Assembly: GCA_936432065.2 (NCBI GenBank)
Contig: OW386285.2
Span: 264,996,317-265,060,316, forward strand
Source of the DNA: Rutpela maculata
Lineage: Eukaryota > Arthropoda > Insecta > Coleoptera > Cerambycidae
Reading direction: 5' to 3'
Length of the DNA stretch: 64,000 nucleotides
Shown here: positions 35,657-46,075 of the stretch, piece after piece
Position numbering within the stretch: position 1 is the first letter of the stretch
How the letters are laid out: each line of letters begins with the position of its first letter
Program-made: the position numbers and the translations under genes
Notes under the pieces: model-generated
Database searches by the model: none
Seen by the model: the letters and a program-made list of their open reading frames with translations, nothing else
What the model was told of the DNA's origin: nothing

Positions 35657-36806
35657 GGTTGAATCTTTTCTACTCATCGATTGCCTTTAATTTCCATATT
35701 CACTTGTATGTCTGTATGCCTTCATTTGACGGTCTGACCTATGGTACAGATGTTTTAAAAATAACGGCCTTAATTGGGGCAGACGGCTGATTCGCCTATC
35801 TAACTTAAAAATAAATACATTTTTTAAACAATACGCCAAGTTGATACAACATTTTTATCAACTTAATTATACCCGCGTCGAGGTGCGAAGCGAAGCGAAG
35901 CGTAGCACAATTTTGATTAGCGTCCACTCTCACTAATTCGTTGCACTCGCTTTTTTGCCCTGGTCTCGCTCTTGCTTAACTTCGGCCCTTTCTAGAAGAG
36001 GCTGTCTATATCTCCATGCCGCAGCTTGGACGGTCCTCGCCTTTGAGTTCCAGACTTCACCATGCCGCGCCCTTGCGACAGGCTGGGTCATCTTTCCATT
36101 TCTGCACATGGAAAATGCAGTTCTGCAACTAGATTGACTTTTTAGCAAGTCGTCGACTGGGACGCGTCGACTAACAAACACAATGTGTTGTTTTTAATGA
36201 AATATTTTTCTAACATGAATTTTGTTAACTTATAATGGTTAGAAATTGGTTCTTCGTAAGGTAGATTGAATCGGCTTACGATACTCGTGCGGTCATCACT
36301 ACTTTGTGAAAAAAGTATAAAAAAAAAAATTGAAGCGTCTTCTTGAGCGAAGAACGGCTTCTGAAACTCGTCTCGTAGTTTCTACTTCGTAAGGTAGATT
36401 AAATCGGCTTACGATACTCGTGCGGTCATCACTTGTGAAAAAAGTATAAAAAAAAATTGAAGCGTCTTCTTGAGCGAAGAACGGCTTCTGAAACTCGTAG
36501 TTTCCATTTGGGGTATACGTTAATTTTGTTGACTTAAAATGATTAAAATAGAAGTTGTCTTCTTGCATAAGAAAAACAGCTTCCGAAACTCGTACTGATT
36601 CGTACTTATGCCTACGTCCATTACTCGAACTTGGCGGCTCTCGCTCTTGAGAAGCTAGGCTTACCGGATCGCGCTCTTGCGTCGGGTTCGCCGTCTTTCC
36701 ATGTCTGCTCATGGAGTGGACTTTAAATTTTCGATTCGATCGCATATAGGTCAAAATAGCCACTTAGAATTTTGAGAAAAAATATAAAAAAAAGCGAAAA
36801 CGGCTA
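35657..36806 (-). other. non-coding 3' region of the LTR element with a tandem duplication
   Basis: Between integrase and the purine tract lie 1.15 kb without a retroviral domain. A unit starting TTCGTAAGGTAGATT at 36253 is repeated 133 bp later at 36386. Part of it (the CTTCTTGAGCGAAGAACGGC phrase) recurs in weaker form. Bases 35886-35905 hold a short GAAGC tandem. The open frames at 36763-36299 and 36181-35933 follow these repeats. They lack a signal peptide, membrane segment or furin-like site, so I do not call an envelope gene. Confidence 0.6.
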
Positions 36807-38174
36807 TTAGCCGTGGTCGACCTCAGAAATATCTAGAGGTGACTCTTCTATGTCTGGCTCATCTCGAGCATCATCGGGATCTCGACTTATTACATCCTGC
36901 TCATCTTGAGCACTTGCGGGAACATTGATTTGAACTAGTGTGGTATCGCTACGTCGCTCTGACCTGGGCGCGATCTCATTGTCTAATGAGGAAGCGTCGT
37001 CACTAAGATGAGTTTCATCCGGACTATCTTCTGATTCTTCAGACAATTCCAATTCAACATCGGGGTCTCCCTTAGGTGCCGGCCTGATGGCATCGACATG
37101 TAATCTCGTCGAAGTTACCCCCTTGTGAATGAGGTAAACTTCATTGGACAATCTCTTTAAAACCTTGTGTGGCCCACTCCACGACGGTGTGAAGGTATGA
37201 TCCTTCCTGATCCTTTTAGTCATTACCATATCTCCCACTTTATATACGACCGGCGTTACCGCCACTTTGGGCGCGTAACGCCATTGGTAATTTGTTTGAT
37301 TTTTACGAATCTCCTTGACTCTTTCAAGGCGGGGAACGTCCGCTTGATTACGACGTTCTTGTCTATAAGCGAACATATTCCAATCACCAATCTGCGGTAA
37401 TTCATAGCCGAGTACTACGAAACTGGGCGTATGCCCCGTAGCGGCGTTTTTTCTTGTTCTCAAGATATATGCCATCTGACTAACATGTCGATCCCACTCG
37501 TCGTTGGGTGAACCATATAATAAGGTTTTTAAGATCTTCTTAGCTTCTTGCACCCTCCTTTCTATTGGATTGGCCTGTTGGTGGTAAGCTGCTGTGAAGA
37601 ATCTTTCAATATTGTTACGTGTACAGAACGTATCGTAAAAGCCGGAATTGAAGTGGCCTCCCTGGTCGGAAATGATGACCCTCGGAACGCCATATCTCGC
37701 CACTAGTTCCTCTTCGATAAATTGTGCTATTGTTTTTCCACTGACTTGGGTGAACGCCTTGGCTTCGACCCACTTACTGAATACATCCTCTACCATTAAT
37801 ATATATCGGTTATCTGCATCTTTGGTTCGCTGAAGCGGTCCGATTACATCGACGCTTAGAACTTCGAACGGATGCGATGGAGCATGGCTTCTGAGAGGAG
37901 CCTTCGGTTGTGATTGTCTGCTTTTTACGGAATTACAAATAATGCACTCATTTAAATATTTGTTAACTAGTCTCGACAAATTATTAAAATAATAGCGGCC
38001 CGAGATGATTCTAACAGTTTCATCGCGGCCGGGGTGACCTACTTCCGGTCGGTCGTGAAAATGAGATATTACTCTCATGACCATACGTTTTGGTACGTAT
38101 AATTTTTCTATAACATTTTCGCCTCTCGTCCAAAGTGTGCCGCCTATCACTTGTCTTGTATTGACGAATTTCAC
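36807..38174 (-). CDS. Ty3/gypsy integrase
   Basis: The open frame has about 455 codons, with no real start: its first codon is GTG and the frame stays open upstream into the deletion scar. In order it shows an HHCC zinc domain (H and H in VISHFHDRPEVGH, C and C in CIICNSVKS), then the catalytic core with Asp in SVDVIGP, Asp in ISDQGGHF and Glu in NPIERRVQEAKK (D-D-35-E pattern). Next is a GPY/F-type C-terminal module (WSGPHKVLKRLSNEVYLI) and an acidic tail. The enzyme inserts element cDNA into host DNA. In an intact element it would be part of the Gag-Pol polyprotein. Here it is out of frame with the RT because of the deletion at about 38185-38240, so it is probably not made. Confidence 0.9.
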   Translation of the reverse strand: MKFVNTRQVIGGTLWTRGENVIEKLYVPKRMVMRVISHFHDRPEVGHPGRDETVRIISGRYYFNNLSRLVNKYLNECIICNSVKSRQSQPKAPLRSHAPSHPFEVLSVDVIGPLQRTKDADNRYILMVEDVFSKWVEAKAFTQVSGKTIAQFIEEELVARYGVPRVIISDQGGHFNSGFYDTFCTRNNIERFFTAAYHQQANPIERRVQEAKKILKTLLYGSPNDEWDRHVSQMAYILRTRKNAATGHTPSFVVLGYELPQIGDWNMFAYRQERRNQADVPRLERVKEIRKNQTNYQWRYAPKVAVTPVVYKVGDMVMTKRIRKDHTFTPSWSGPHKVLKRLSNEVYLIHKGVTSTRLHVDAIRPAPKGDPDVELELSEESEDSPDETHLSDDASSLDNEIAPRSERRSDTTLVQINVPASAQDEQDVISRDPDDARDEPDIEESPLDISEVDHG

Positions 38175-39541
38175 CTCTTCCTCGGTTTTATCTGCTGAAG
38201 CTGGCGCCTTGTCGTAGGCACAGGATAGCTCTGTATCTGCAGAATATGTTTTTCTAAAGGTTGAGTAGTGTTGGCATTTATCTTATGCCCGAGATAGGTT
38301 ATACTGGATGTGGCTACCACACATTTTTCTGGTGACACTTTTAAATTATGTAAACGTAGGCGTTCAAAGACGGCTCTCAGATGGTTTACATGCTGATCTA
38401 TATTTTCACTGTAGATGATAATATCATCGAGATATACTTTGCAGAAATGATGCAAGTAGCCGGTCAATACGTCTCTTGCCATAAATTTTTGGAACGTACA
38501 TGGAGCGGTCTTCAATCCGAAAGGCATCACGTTAAATCGGTAAGATGCTCCATCTAATGTTGTAAACGTAGAATAATTTTTTGACGACTCCTCAAGAGGG
38601 ATTTGCCAATATCCGCTCTTGAGGTCCAACACCGTAAATATGTTGGCGTTTCCTAGATCCTTTATACTCTCGTATATCTTAGGTAAGACGGATGCTTCGT
38701 CTTCCGTTACTTCATTTAAGTGACGATAATCAATGCAGAAGCGAGGCTTCTTGCCGGGCCTTTCTATTATAATGGGAGGCGAACTGTACTGAGCGGTACT
38801 CGGTTCTATAACTCCGGCTTTCAGCATCTCTTCAATTTGATCGTACATAACTTTTTTCTTAGTAGGAGACATAGGATAAGGTTTGATATTGAACGGGCGG
38901 TCGTCTTTAACTTTTATTTTATGTTTCGTTGTCACCGTGGTAGCTTGGGTAGGCACCGCGGTGAACAATTCAGCGAATTCCTCGAATAGAGGTTTTAAAT
39001 TATCGTTTCCGATGATCAGTTCTTCGGGAAGCCGGCATTGCTTCCTTGCTTGATGTGCCGCTTGATTCCAGAAGACGGTTATTCGCTCTTCAGTGCCGAC
39101 GTAGACACATTTACGTTGATAATCGAATACGACATTGTGAGCATATAAAAACGGGGCTCCCAGAATGAGCTCTTCGTTTAAATTTTGAATGACCTGAAAC
39201 GTGGTCTGAAAGGGTACATCTAGTACATTAACGTTCATGGTCGTAGTCCCGAGGGATTCTACTAAACCATCGCCACAAGCCATAACAAACGTTTGGGGAG
39301 CTGTAAGCTGATCAATGTCGTTCAAAAATTTCGGTTGGATAATATTCCTTGTCGAACCTGTATCCAATAAAGCGTTAACCGCTCGATTATTAATTATAAT
39401 CTTAATGCGAGGCAGAGGGAAAGCGTCGTTAGTTTGATTGATAGATTCTAATGGAGTGAATCGGTGGGGAGATAGGTTGACTTCTTGATCCTTAAACAGG
39501 TAATTAAGGTCAGGAAGGTCATCGAAGTTTTTTAATTTAAA
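38171..39541 (-). pseudogene. Ty3/gypsy pol: protease and reverse transcriptase, truncated before RNase H
   Basis: The pol frame is open from the frameshift site at 39541. It shows an aspartic protease active site (LLDTGSTRN, about 39375) and then the RT with RFCIDYRHLNEV, LDLKSGYWQIPL, MPFGLKTAPCTFQKFM and the catalytic box VYLDDIIIYSEN (about 38425). After the thumb segment (YPVPTTRRQLQ) the usual F-L-G text and the whole RNase H domain are missing. Instead there are a few unrelated residues and a TGA at 38171-38173. The integrase frame takes over at this point in a different register. The protease and RT domains are intact, but the enzyme lacks the activity needed to finish cDNA synthesis. 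Confidence 0.92.
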
Positions 39542-40746
39542 CTTCTTGCTTCGGAGCTTCCCCGAGGGTCGCTTTGAGCCTGCTGGGGCCTGGTAGGCGG
39601 GGCTGGTACAGTTCGGCCTGGGCCATCGCCTCTGACCCCCGCTTGGTTTCCCGTATTCATATTACGATAGGGATTGTTTGGGCATTCCGCATGAAAATGC
39701 CACTGCTCCGTTGGGCAGTATCTGCAAGGGCGATACGGGACCCGGGAGTTCCTTACGTCTCCAGTACCCCTTCTCGGTATATCCCCTCTGGGCAGCGAGG
39801 AAATATTATTTGCAAAATGCACCCTTGGTGCTGGCGGATTATCTCTTCTTTGAGATCCATTGAATGGTGTCCTAGATGCACCAAAGGAACTGGAGGACGG
39901 CTTCGCTAATGCGGAGGGTTCCGTTCTCCAGTTACTGCTCGATTGCTGATTCCCTTGAGCTGAAGCGGTAGAGGTGGACGCTTCTTGGTCCTTGCTTTTT
40001 TTTGCATTTTGCAGAGTCTCGAATTGTTTATTCTCATCCATGATTTTGGCCATTTGTTCGGTCATCGTCACTAGTGTATTTGTATCTAGTATGACGGCAC
40101 TCTTTAGGAGCATTTTCATATCAGGTCTCAACTGATTGAAGATGGTAGCCGCCTTCATCGCCTCCGGCTTAAACGGATCGATCCTCTTGAAGAGGCATAC
40201 CTTCCTGGAAATAAATACTGACGTACTTTCCTCGGCATCTTGTTTCTTGCCATATAAATTAGCTACTGCTTCGGTGAGTACTTCACCTGAATCGTAACGG
40301 CTTCTGAACCGCTCGAGGAATAGAGGATACGTGGTAATTAGGGTTCGGTATTGTTCGAACCATTTCCTGGCATCGTCTTTGAGCTGTTCTGATATTTTAT
40401 ATAGACGGTCGTTATCATGCGTAATTCGTACTCGGACGAAAAATTCCTCCATATGATGAATGAAGGTTTCAGGGTCTTCGTGTTCGAAGCCATGAAATTC
40501 CGCATTTGGATGCTTCGACCGATACTTATGCTCGTGCGTGGCTTCGCTTAGAGCTTTGGCAAGACCTGCTGCCATTTGGGCGAACACTTGTTCTGAGGAG
40601 GGCTGTATGACTCCTTCAGTGGTACTCGGGCCTACCCCCGAACTACCCAGTACATCCTCCGCGCACGGCCTCTCTAACCCTCTAGAGACGTTGTCCATCA
40701 CAGATGTCGGCTCGTCGTAAAACTGGAAAGGCGTTGATTCATCCAT
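39532..40746 (-). CDS. Ty3/gypsy Gag
   Basis: The frame has 404 codons from an ATG at 40746, only 32 bases after the primer site, to TAA at 39532-39534. The N-terminal half contains a retrotransposon capsid-type region (EFHGFEHEDPETFIHHMEEF; later ARKWFEQYRTLITTYPLFLE). The C-terminal part is basic and proline/serine-rich, with a zinc-knuckle-like CRYCPTEQWHFHAEC, a spacing variant of CCHC. The protein forms the particle that packages the element RNA. The frame is undamaged in this copy. Pol would be made by -1 frameshifting at its last codons. Confidence 0.92.
   Translation of the reverse strand: MDESTPFQFYDEPTSVMDNVSRGLERPCAEDVLGSSGVGPSTTEGVIQPSSEQVFAQMAAGLAKALSEATHEHKYRSKHPNAEFHGFEHEDPETFIHHMEEFFVRVRITHDNDRLYKISEQLKDDARKWFEQYRTLITTYPLFLERFRSRYDSGEVLTEAVANLYGKKQDAEESTSVFISRKVCLFKRIDPFKPEAMKAATIFNQLRPDMKMLLKSAVILDTNTLVTMTEQMAKIMDENKQFETLQNAKKSKDQEASTSTASAQGNQQSSSNWRTEPSALAKPSSSSFGASRTPFNGSQRRDNPPAPRVHFANNISSLPRGDIPRRGTGDVRNSRVPYRPCRYCPTEQWHFHAECPNNPYRNMNTGNQAGVRGDGPGRTVPAPPTRPQQAQSDPRGSSEARSLN
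39535..39541 (-). promoter_or_regulatory. -1 ribosomal frameshift heptamer T TTA AAT
   Basis: On the minus strand the gag frame reads AGT TTA AAT TAA. T TTA AAT fits the X XXY YYZ rule for -1 slippage. Sliding back one base gives TTT AAA TTA, which is precisely the open pol frame leading to the protease. The site sits on the last two sense codons before the gag stop. No downstream pseudoknot was worked out. Confidence 0.85.
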
Positions 40747-40778
40747 ATCCTTTCCAGAAAGCCCTGCTGACTAACAAC

Positions 40779-40796
40779 GCCCCACGTTGGGCGTCA
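40779..40796 (-). promoter_or_regulatory. primer binding site, tRNA-Lys type
   Basis: Directly inside the 5' LTR the minus strand reads TGACGCCCAACGTGGGGC. This is complementary to the 3' end of animal tRNA-Lys(CUU) as I know it (CCCCACGTTGGGCG plus CCA), except that the third base is A where CCA pairing expects G. It is the start point of minus-strand cDNA synthesis. Confidence 0.8.
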
Positions 40797-42897
40797 TGTA
40801 GAAGAACGCACTACCGGGCGTCAAAATGACGCGACACCAATTTATTTCTCAGGGGGCGCCAGTCGCGTATTACCCGTTCTTCTACCTCCCAGGCGGGTTC
40901 GAGATAAGATGCACTTCGGTAGCCGAGTAATGGGACCAAGGCTGCACTACCACAGATCGGAAACTACGCTCTCTCTGGACCCGAATTCCCTCGTTAGGGG
41001 TTTAGGCACCTCTTAATTTCCTGAATTTTTGCATAAAAAAATCCCAACCGAAGAATTTCTCTGCGGAGGGATTAGTTTTGGTACGCGAAAATCACGTTTT
41101 GGTCCATTAATAACGGAATATATTTCTCAAAAAACGCATAAAAAAATCCCTATCAAACCTCCGTAAGGCAACCAGAAGGTCGAACGTTAATGCGAATTAA
41201 CTCGACACATCCGGTTTTCTATACGAAAGTTCCAGGGATTATAGACCGTCAACAGGCCTCAAGATCAATTAAGAAATATTAGTTTAAAGAATCCGTTTAT
41301 TTAACAGAATTGGTTATACAAAATTCTCAAGAAAGAATCGTGCCTTCCCCAATCAAGGTAGTGACTTTCAGACCATACAAGCGAGAGCGCTCACGCTAAC
41401 GATCGATTAGGTAGAAAAGATTCATACGTACCTTCTCAGAATCAAAATGTGAGCTTTTAGAATCATTTCAGACTCTGGGTAAATGAATAATTAAGGCTGA
41501 CTGAAATTAACTTAAAAAAGTTTTACTAAATGAATTTAGTTTCGCTAGAGACTACTTAGCTTTAAAGTTCTTGTATCGTGGGGATTCACGTACTCAAACA
41601 CATTCAGAGGACTTATTACTGCATAAGTTGAGTGGCGTTCGATCAGTCCACGACTTACTAACCCTAATCACAGTCGATTAATATTATCGATTTGGCAGCG
41701 TCTCACCTTCGAGCGACTTTTAGGCAAAATTGAATTTTTGGATTTTTATGCACAAGGCGTTTTCCTCTATAACTTTGTCATTTGAAAAGCCCTGTTATTG
41801 GCTTTTCTACCATTGCTTTGTCTGGACCACTCAACGCGCTCGACCAAATTGCGAGCCGCTGGGTCAATCCAAACTCTTTCTATGCGAGAAACCGGCCTTG
41901 TACATGTGCATTGATTTTTATCAATTTTTGCTTATCGGCACTACGCCGGCTTTGACAAAATCTTCTATTTTGCCTTTCGGATGCAGTACATCGTTAAAAT
42001 TTTATGCTCATACTTTAGAATTGGGCTTTCAATGACCGTACCTCAAAGGTCAATGTCTTTGGTTGAGGAATAAAAAATAAAAAATAATTTAAATTATATT
42101 TTCGTGGTACTTTTTAAACCGACTTTGTGGTACTTTTGAAAAATCCATTTTAAGACCAATTTTAGCGTACTTTTGAAAAATCGATTTTCGAGCCAAATTT
42201 CAAGGTACTTTTGAAAAACTAATCTGCGGGTGAAATTTTGGCGTACTTTTGAAAAATCGATTTTCAAGCCAAATTTCAAGGTACTTTTGAAAAGTTAATC
42301 CGCGGGTGAAATTTTGGCGTACTTTTGAAAAATCGATTTTCAAGCCAAATTTCAAGGTACTTTTGAAAAGTTAATCTGCGGGTGAAATTTTGGCGTACTT
42401 TTGAAAAATCGATTTTCAAGCCAAATTTCAAGGTACTTTTGAAAAGTTAATCTGCGGGTGAAATTTTTGGCGTACTTTTGAAAAATCGATTTTCAAGCCA
42501 AATTTCAAGGTACTTTTGAAAAGTTAATCTGCAAGAGAAACTTTGGCGTACTTTCGATAAATCGATTCCTGGGCCAAATTTTGACGCCCTTCCAAAAATA
42601 TTATTTTTCAAAGTCCAATTTATGGTACCTTTGAAAAAGTATATTATTCATAAATCTTTGTCATTATATACTTCTACTCTCATATTCTGAACCAAAAACA
42701 TTTTTCCTAAGTGAAAATTCGTTGTTTCTTCTAATTTTCACCTGGTCATTTCCAACGCCTTATAGAACCCAAAACGGTCCTTATGGACTGATCTGCGCCT
42801 CTGCAGACTCCCAAAAATGTCTTTAAATGAAATTTTTGCCTAAGTCGAATTTTGATTATGTCTTCAACTTAGGACGATTTTGGAGAGTTCTACAACA
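40797..42897 (-). repeat. 5' LTR
   Basis: This 2101-bp LTR is nearly identical to the 3' LTR but has five copies of the 75-bp unit (about 42190-42540) where the other has three, which accounts for the 150-bp length difference. It has TG...CA borders, and GCCT follows at 42898. It would carry the element promoter; no TATA box was pinned down. Confidence 0.92.
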
Positions 42898-42928
42898 GCC
42901 TCTCCACAGCCTCGATTAGATCTATTAT

Positions 42929-44105
42929 TATACTCTTCGCAAAAACGAAGAGTATATTGTATTTGATCGGCACATTTCTAAATCAGTAAATATCGCTCGT
43001 AGAGAAAAAATTTTCATATCATTATGTTAGTGAACGAATTCTGAACAACTTTCAAAATGTCCGTCTGTCCGTCCGTCCGTCACGTTTCTTGTAAACACGA
43101 TAACTTAAGAAAGAAAAGTCCGATTGTATTGATATTTGGAAAGTAAGTTAGCGTTAGTTTTTGAAAAAAATCAATCAGTAAATAAAAAAGTTATTAATCA
43201 TTTAAATAAAAAAAAATTTTAAAACATAAATTTATGCGCCTCATCTCTGGTTCGGACAGATACACCTCCCTCAGAGATTTATATGATCGTTGCCACGACA
43301 TAACCCCACTAGCGGACTACGTCCAAGAAATTTCTCAAAAATTCTACGAATTCAAACTGGGCGCAACTAACCCGCAACATAACCCGAATCAGACAGCATA
43401 ATGCGATCCCTTTCGATATCCGACACCCCCTACCATACCAGGCGTTGCCTATTTTCCGGCAACCTCTCTAGCCAAACTTTCCTATACGACAACTTCTTAT
43501 TTCCCCACCTTTAATCTTTACTAAAACCTATAACCAACCTTCTCTATCCCCTTTATATGTTCTATTTGTTTTATCCTTTTTGTTCTTTTGTCCTTTTTGT
43601 TTCTAAATTCCATCTTGACCTACAAATTCGTAAAAACCAAAATATTTCTTACCACATATTTTTTTAAGTTCTACGGCATTTTCCTGGCGGCAGGAAGACC
43701 ACCAGGGTGGAATTACTTCAAACGGGTTTTTTCGTTGAGTTCTGTTTTCCAGTGCCACCAACCAAAATTAAATAAGTGCTTTGCCTAGTGAGTGATCATT
43801 TTTTACAGTTTTCTTTTAATTAGCTTTAGGTCCGTGTGGACACATTTTTAATTTTATTTTAGTTTTTAAGTCTGCCTGTGACAGACAGGAGTACTAACTA
43901 AGACATCCGTCGTTAAGCCAAACCGGACCTGCTTCGCCCAGCTCTGCAATCACCACGGCACTCAGCGCCGTGGTTGTCTGGCTGGCTCCGGGATAGGTTC
44001 CGGCAAGGCGCATAAATGTATATACAAATGTTTAATAAATTGTTATTGTTGTTGTTGCCTTTCAATCCACAGGTCTCGTGTTCGATCCCTGACATGGAAA
44101 TTAGA
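42929..44105 (+). mobile_element. hairpin-headed retroelement, CTCTTCG type, copy A
   Basis: The copy opens with an 11-bp hairpin (TATACTCTTCG, loop CAAAAA, CGAAGAGTATA; 42929-42956). It continues with a CCGT microsatellite, a CACGATAACTTAAGAAAGA core, and a C-terminal LINE reverse-transcriptase remnant from ATG 43234 (DLYDRCHDITPLADYV), which resembles the Jockey-like fragment at 61769-62020. Then come the shared block CCTGGCGGCAGGAAGACCAC, a TTG microsatellite and a tRNA-like B-box phrase (GTGTTCGATCCC). Copy B is at 48165-49200. It is a non-autonomous or dead LINE-derived unit in pyx intron 2. Confidence 0.7.
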
Positions 44106-44149
44106 ATGTCGTTGCGGTTTGCACAATGCCAGTGGTGTGAACGCTTACA

Positions 44150-44360
44150 TTTAATTCTATTGGCGAGCAAGTATCGCGCGATATGGATATCGTGCGATTT
44201 TAGAACACCAACCGCAGGGTACTGCGGTTGACGCAGGTCGCACCGGATTAGTGTGAACGCGCTTCATTTAAAACCATGAATTTTGTCTGCACCTTATACC
44301 GTTGCGAATTTTTTTATGCGATAAATCGTATCGCAGCCGCTTTGTCTGACGCTGGCCTAA
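44150..44360. repeat. inverted-repeat arm matching 33451-33476
   Basis: Bases 44316-44341 are the reverse complement, with one mismatch, of 33451-33476. Around them lie GCGACGC/GCGGTT-type GC-rich phrases and CACTAATCCGG. Before the LTR element and the LINE-derived copy inserted, these arms would have been about 0.5 kb apart or less, so they may be the ends of an older small transposon. Confidence 0.5.
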
Positions 44361-45068
44361 TTCGTGGATCGCAGAACATCTAGCAAGCATAAGAAGATTT
44401 CGAATGAAAATTGCGGCTGTCATCTTAAGTTAACAGTTGAACTCTCATAAAACCACCTCTAAAATTAATTTGTTCACTTTTTCGAAAATACTTGTGTAAA
44501 GAGAGAATTGAGAAATGAAAATCAGGAAAGCTCAAATGAGGCTTATATAATTTTCCTTCAAATGATGTAAGTATATATAAAGCAATACCACTAGTCCACG
44601 GGCGTGTAATGGGGGTGTAAAAGAGGCGTATTGTAGAAAATCGTAGAGTTATATATAATGTAGAGTTATAGTTGCCCAGAAATTGATTACTTCTTATCAT
44701 AAGTAAAACATATTCATATTTAGAGGAAATGCCAGAATACAAAAATATAAATATAACTCTAGAAGCCGTTATCGATATTACTTCTGTTAGTCTTTAGTTC
44801 TTCTTAAACGTTTTAACCGTTTAACTCCGGCGTCGCCACTGAATGTAATCAAATATATGTTTTAATTTCTTTAGATCCGACCAAAAACATGTTTTGTACT
44901 TCTGTATGTCCAGCAAGTGTCGACTTTTTATATAAGACGTTTGACCCTTGACACCTTTTTGCTTCCTTATCTATGCTTTCGAGAAGGTTGCTTTTTTTAT
45001 TTCAAAATCACCTAGTCGCAGTCAACTTATTAAAAATATTCTTCAATCAAGTTATTTTTTATTTACAG
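44361..45068. other. end of pyx intron 2
   Basis: Intronic. A 105-codon minus-strand ORF (44742-44425) has no motif and is AT-rich. The intron ends in a strong acceptor, TTATTTTTTATTTACAG, at 45068. Confidence 0.4.
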
Positions 45069-45354
45069 GACTGGACTACATTTAGCCGCGTACGCAGGAA
45101 AACATGATTGTATAAAGTTACTACTGGATCATGGTGCTAGAACGGACCTCAGGGACGAAAAAAACCAAGTCACACCTTTACATTGTGCTGCTGCAACGGG
45201 ACACTTATCCTGTCTTAAAATCTTAATAAAACATGGAGCCGACGTAAATGCTGGTTTAAGCAACAGAAGTCCTTTACATTATGCTGTTCAAAATTTGGCA
45301 GTTGACTGTGTGAAAGAATTATTGGAACATAATGCATCACCAAATACTCCACAG
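45069..45354 (+). CDS. pyx: TRPA channel, pyrexia-like, coding exon 3
   Basis: This 286-bp exon is bounded by TTTACAG and CAG|GTTAGT. Its first base completes the Arg codon from exon 2 and it ends in phase 0. It encodes residues 126-220 and contains three ankyrin repeats: TGLHLAAYAGKHDCIKLLL, TPLHCAAATGHLSCLKILI and SPLHYAVQNLAVDCVKELL. A fourth begins across the junction into exon 4. The stretch has no stop in this frame between the splice sites. The ankyrin spacing of 33 residues is regular. Confidence 0.92.
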
Positions 45355-45693
45355 GTTAGTATGTTTTTTTAAAGAAACAAAGAGACATATTTTAAACCGT
45401 GGTAAATGTTAGGGAACAAACAAAGTTTCCCTAATAGAAATACTTTTATTATCATAACACTGGATGGGTATGTTCACAATAATCAATATATATTTTTTAA
45501 ATTCCAGTTCATTCCTATTTTATTTTCCACGCTTGTTAAAAGCTTTTATTTAACTTGCAATGTTTGTATGTTCGTTTTTTGGTTTAGGTCAAATCTTGCA
45601 AGCTGAATTTCGACTAGTTCTAATTAAGCTAGAGCTTTGAAATTTGGCACACGTGTATAAGTCCGGTGACAATGCAACATAGTATAGCCATTA
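45355..45693. other. start of pyx intron 3
   Basis: Intronic AT-rich sequence. The 66-codon ORF at 45406 has no motif. No feature is recognised before the tandem array. Confidence 0.35.
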
Positions 45694-46075
45694 TCGGTCT
45701 AAATCCAATATGGCGGACGTCCCAAGATGGCGGATCGGCTTTTTAGTCATAACCCCCCTGATATGGCTATCAAATGAAAAGGTTTGACGAGTAAAATACG
45801 ATAAACAATGTGACGTCATTCTAAATCCAATATGGAGGACGTCCCAAGATGGCGGATCGGCTTTTTAGTTTGATATGGGTATCAAATGAAAGGGTTCGAC
45901 GAGTAAAATACGATAAACAATGTGACGTCATTTTAAATCCAATATGGCGGACGTTCCAAGATGGCGGATCTGCTTTTTAGTCACAACCCCGTTGATATGG
46001 GTGTCAAATGAAAGGGTTTGATGAGTAAAATACGATAAAGTGTGTGACGTCATTCTAAATTCAATATGGCGGACG
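45694..46075 (+). repeat. tandem repeat, about 118-bp unit
   Basis: Three and a part copies of a unit containing CCAATATGGCGGACGTCCC, AAGATGGCGGAT, GGCTTTTTAGT and GTGACGTCATT. Successive AAGATGGCGGAT marks lie at about 45726, 45847 and 45958. The final partial unit runs directly into the purine tract. Confidence 0.8.

Larger units (their letters stand above)
33694..42897 (-). mobile_element. Ty3/gypsy-type LTR retrotransposon, internally deleted
   Basis: The element is 9.2 kb, in antisense to pyx within intron 2. It is flanked by GCCT on both sides (33690-33693 and 42898-42901), the 4-bp target duplication usual for this group. On its own strand the order is 5' LTR (40797-42897), primer site, gag, protease-RT, integrase, a non-coding tract, purine tract and 3' LTR (33694-35644). 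The order RT before integrase marks Ty3/gypsy and not copia. No envelope-like ORF is present. RNase H has been lost, so this copy could not move without help. The LTRs differ by about ten visible substitutions and two tandem units, implying fairly recent insertion. Confidence 0.93.

Noticed and set aside
35933..36763. Possible envelope gene of the LTR element
   Set aside because: The frames follow tandem duplications and lack a signal peptide, cleavage site or membrane anchor.
36807..38174. Integrase ORF start at the first codon of the frame
   Set aside because: The frame begins with GTG at a deletion scar; in a retroelement integrase is released from a polyprotein and needs no start codon.
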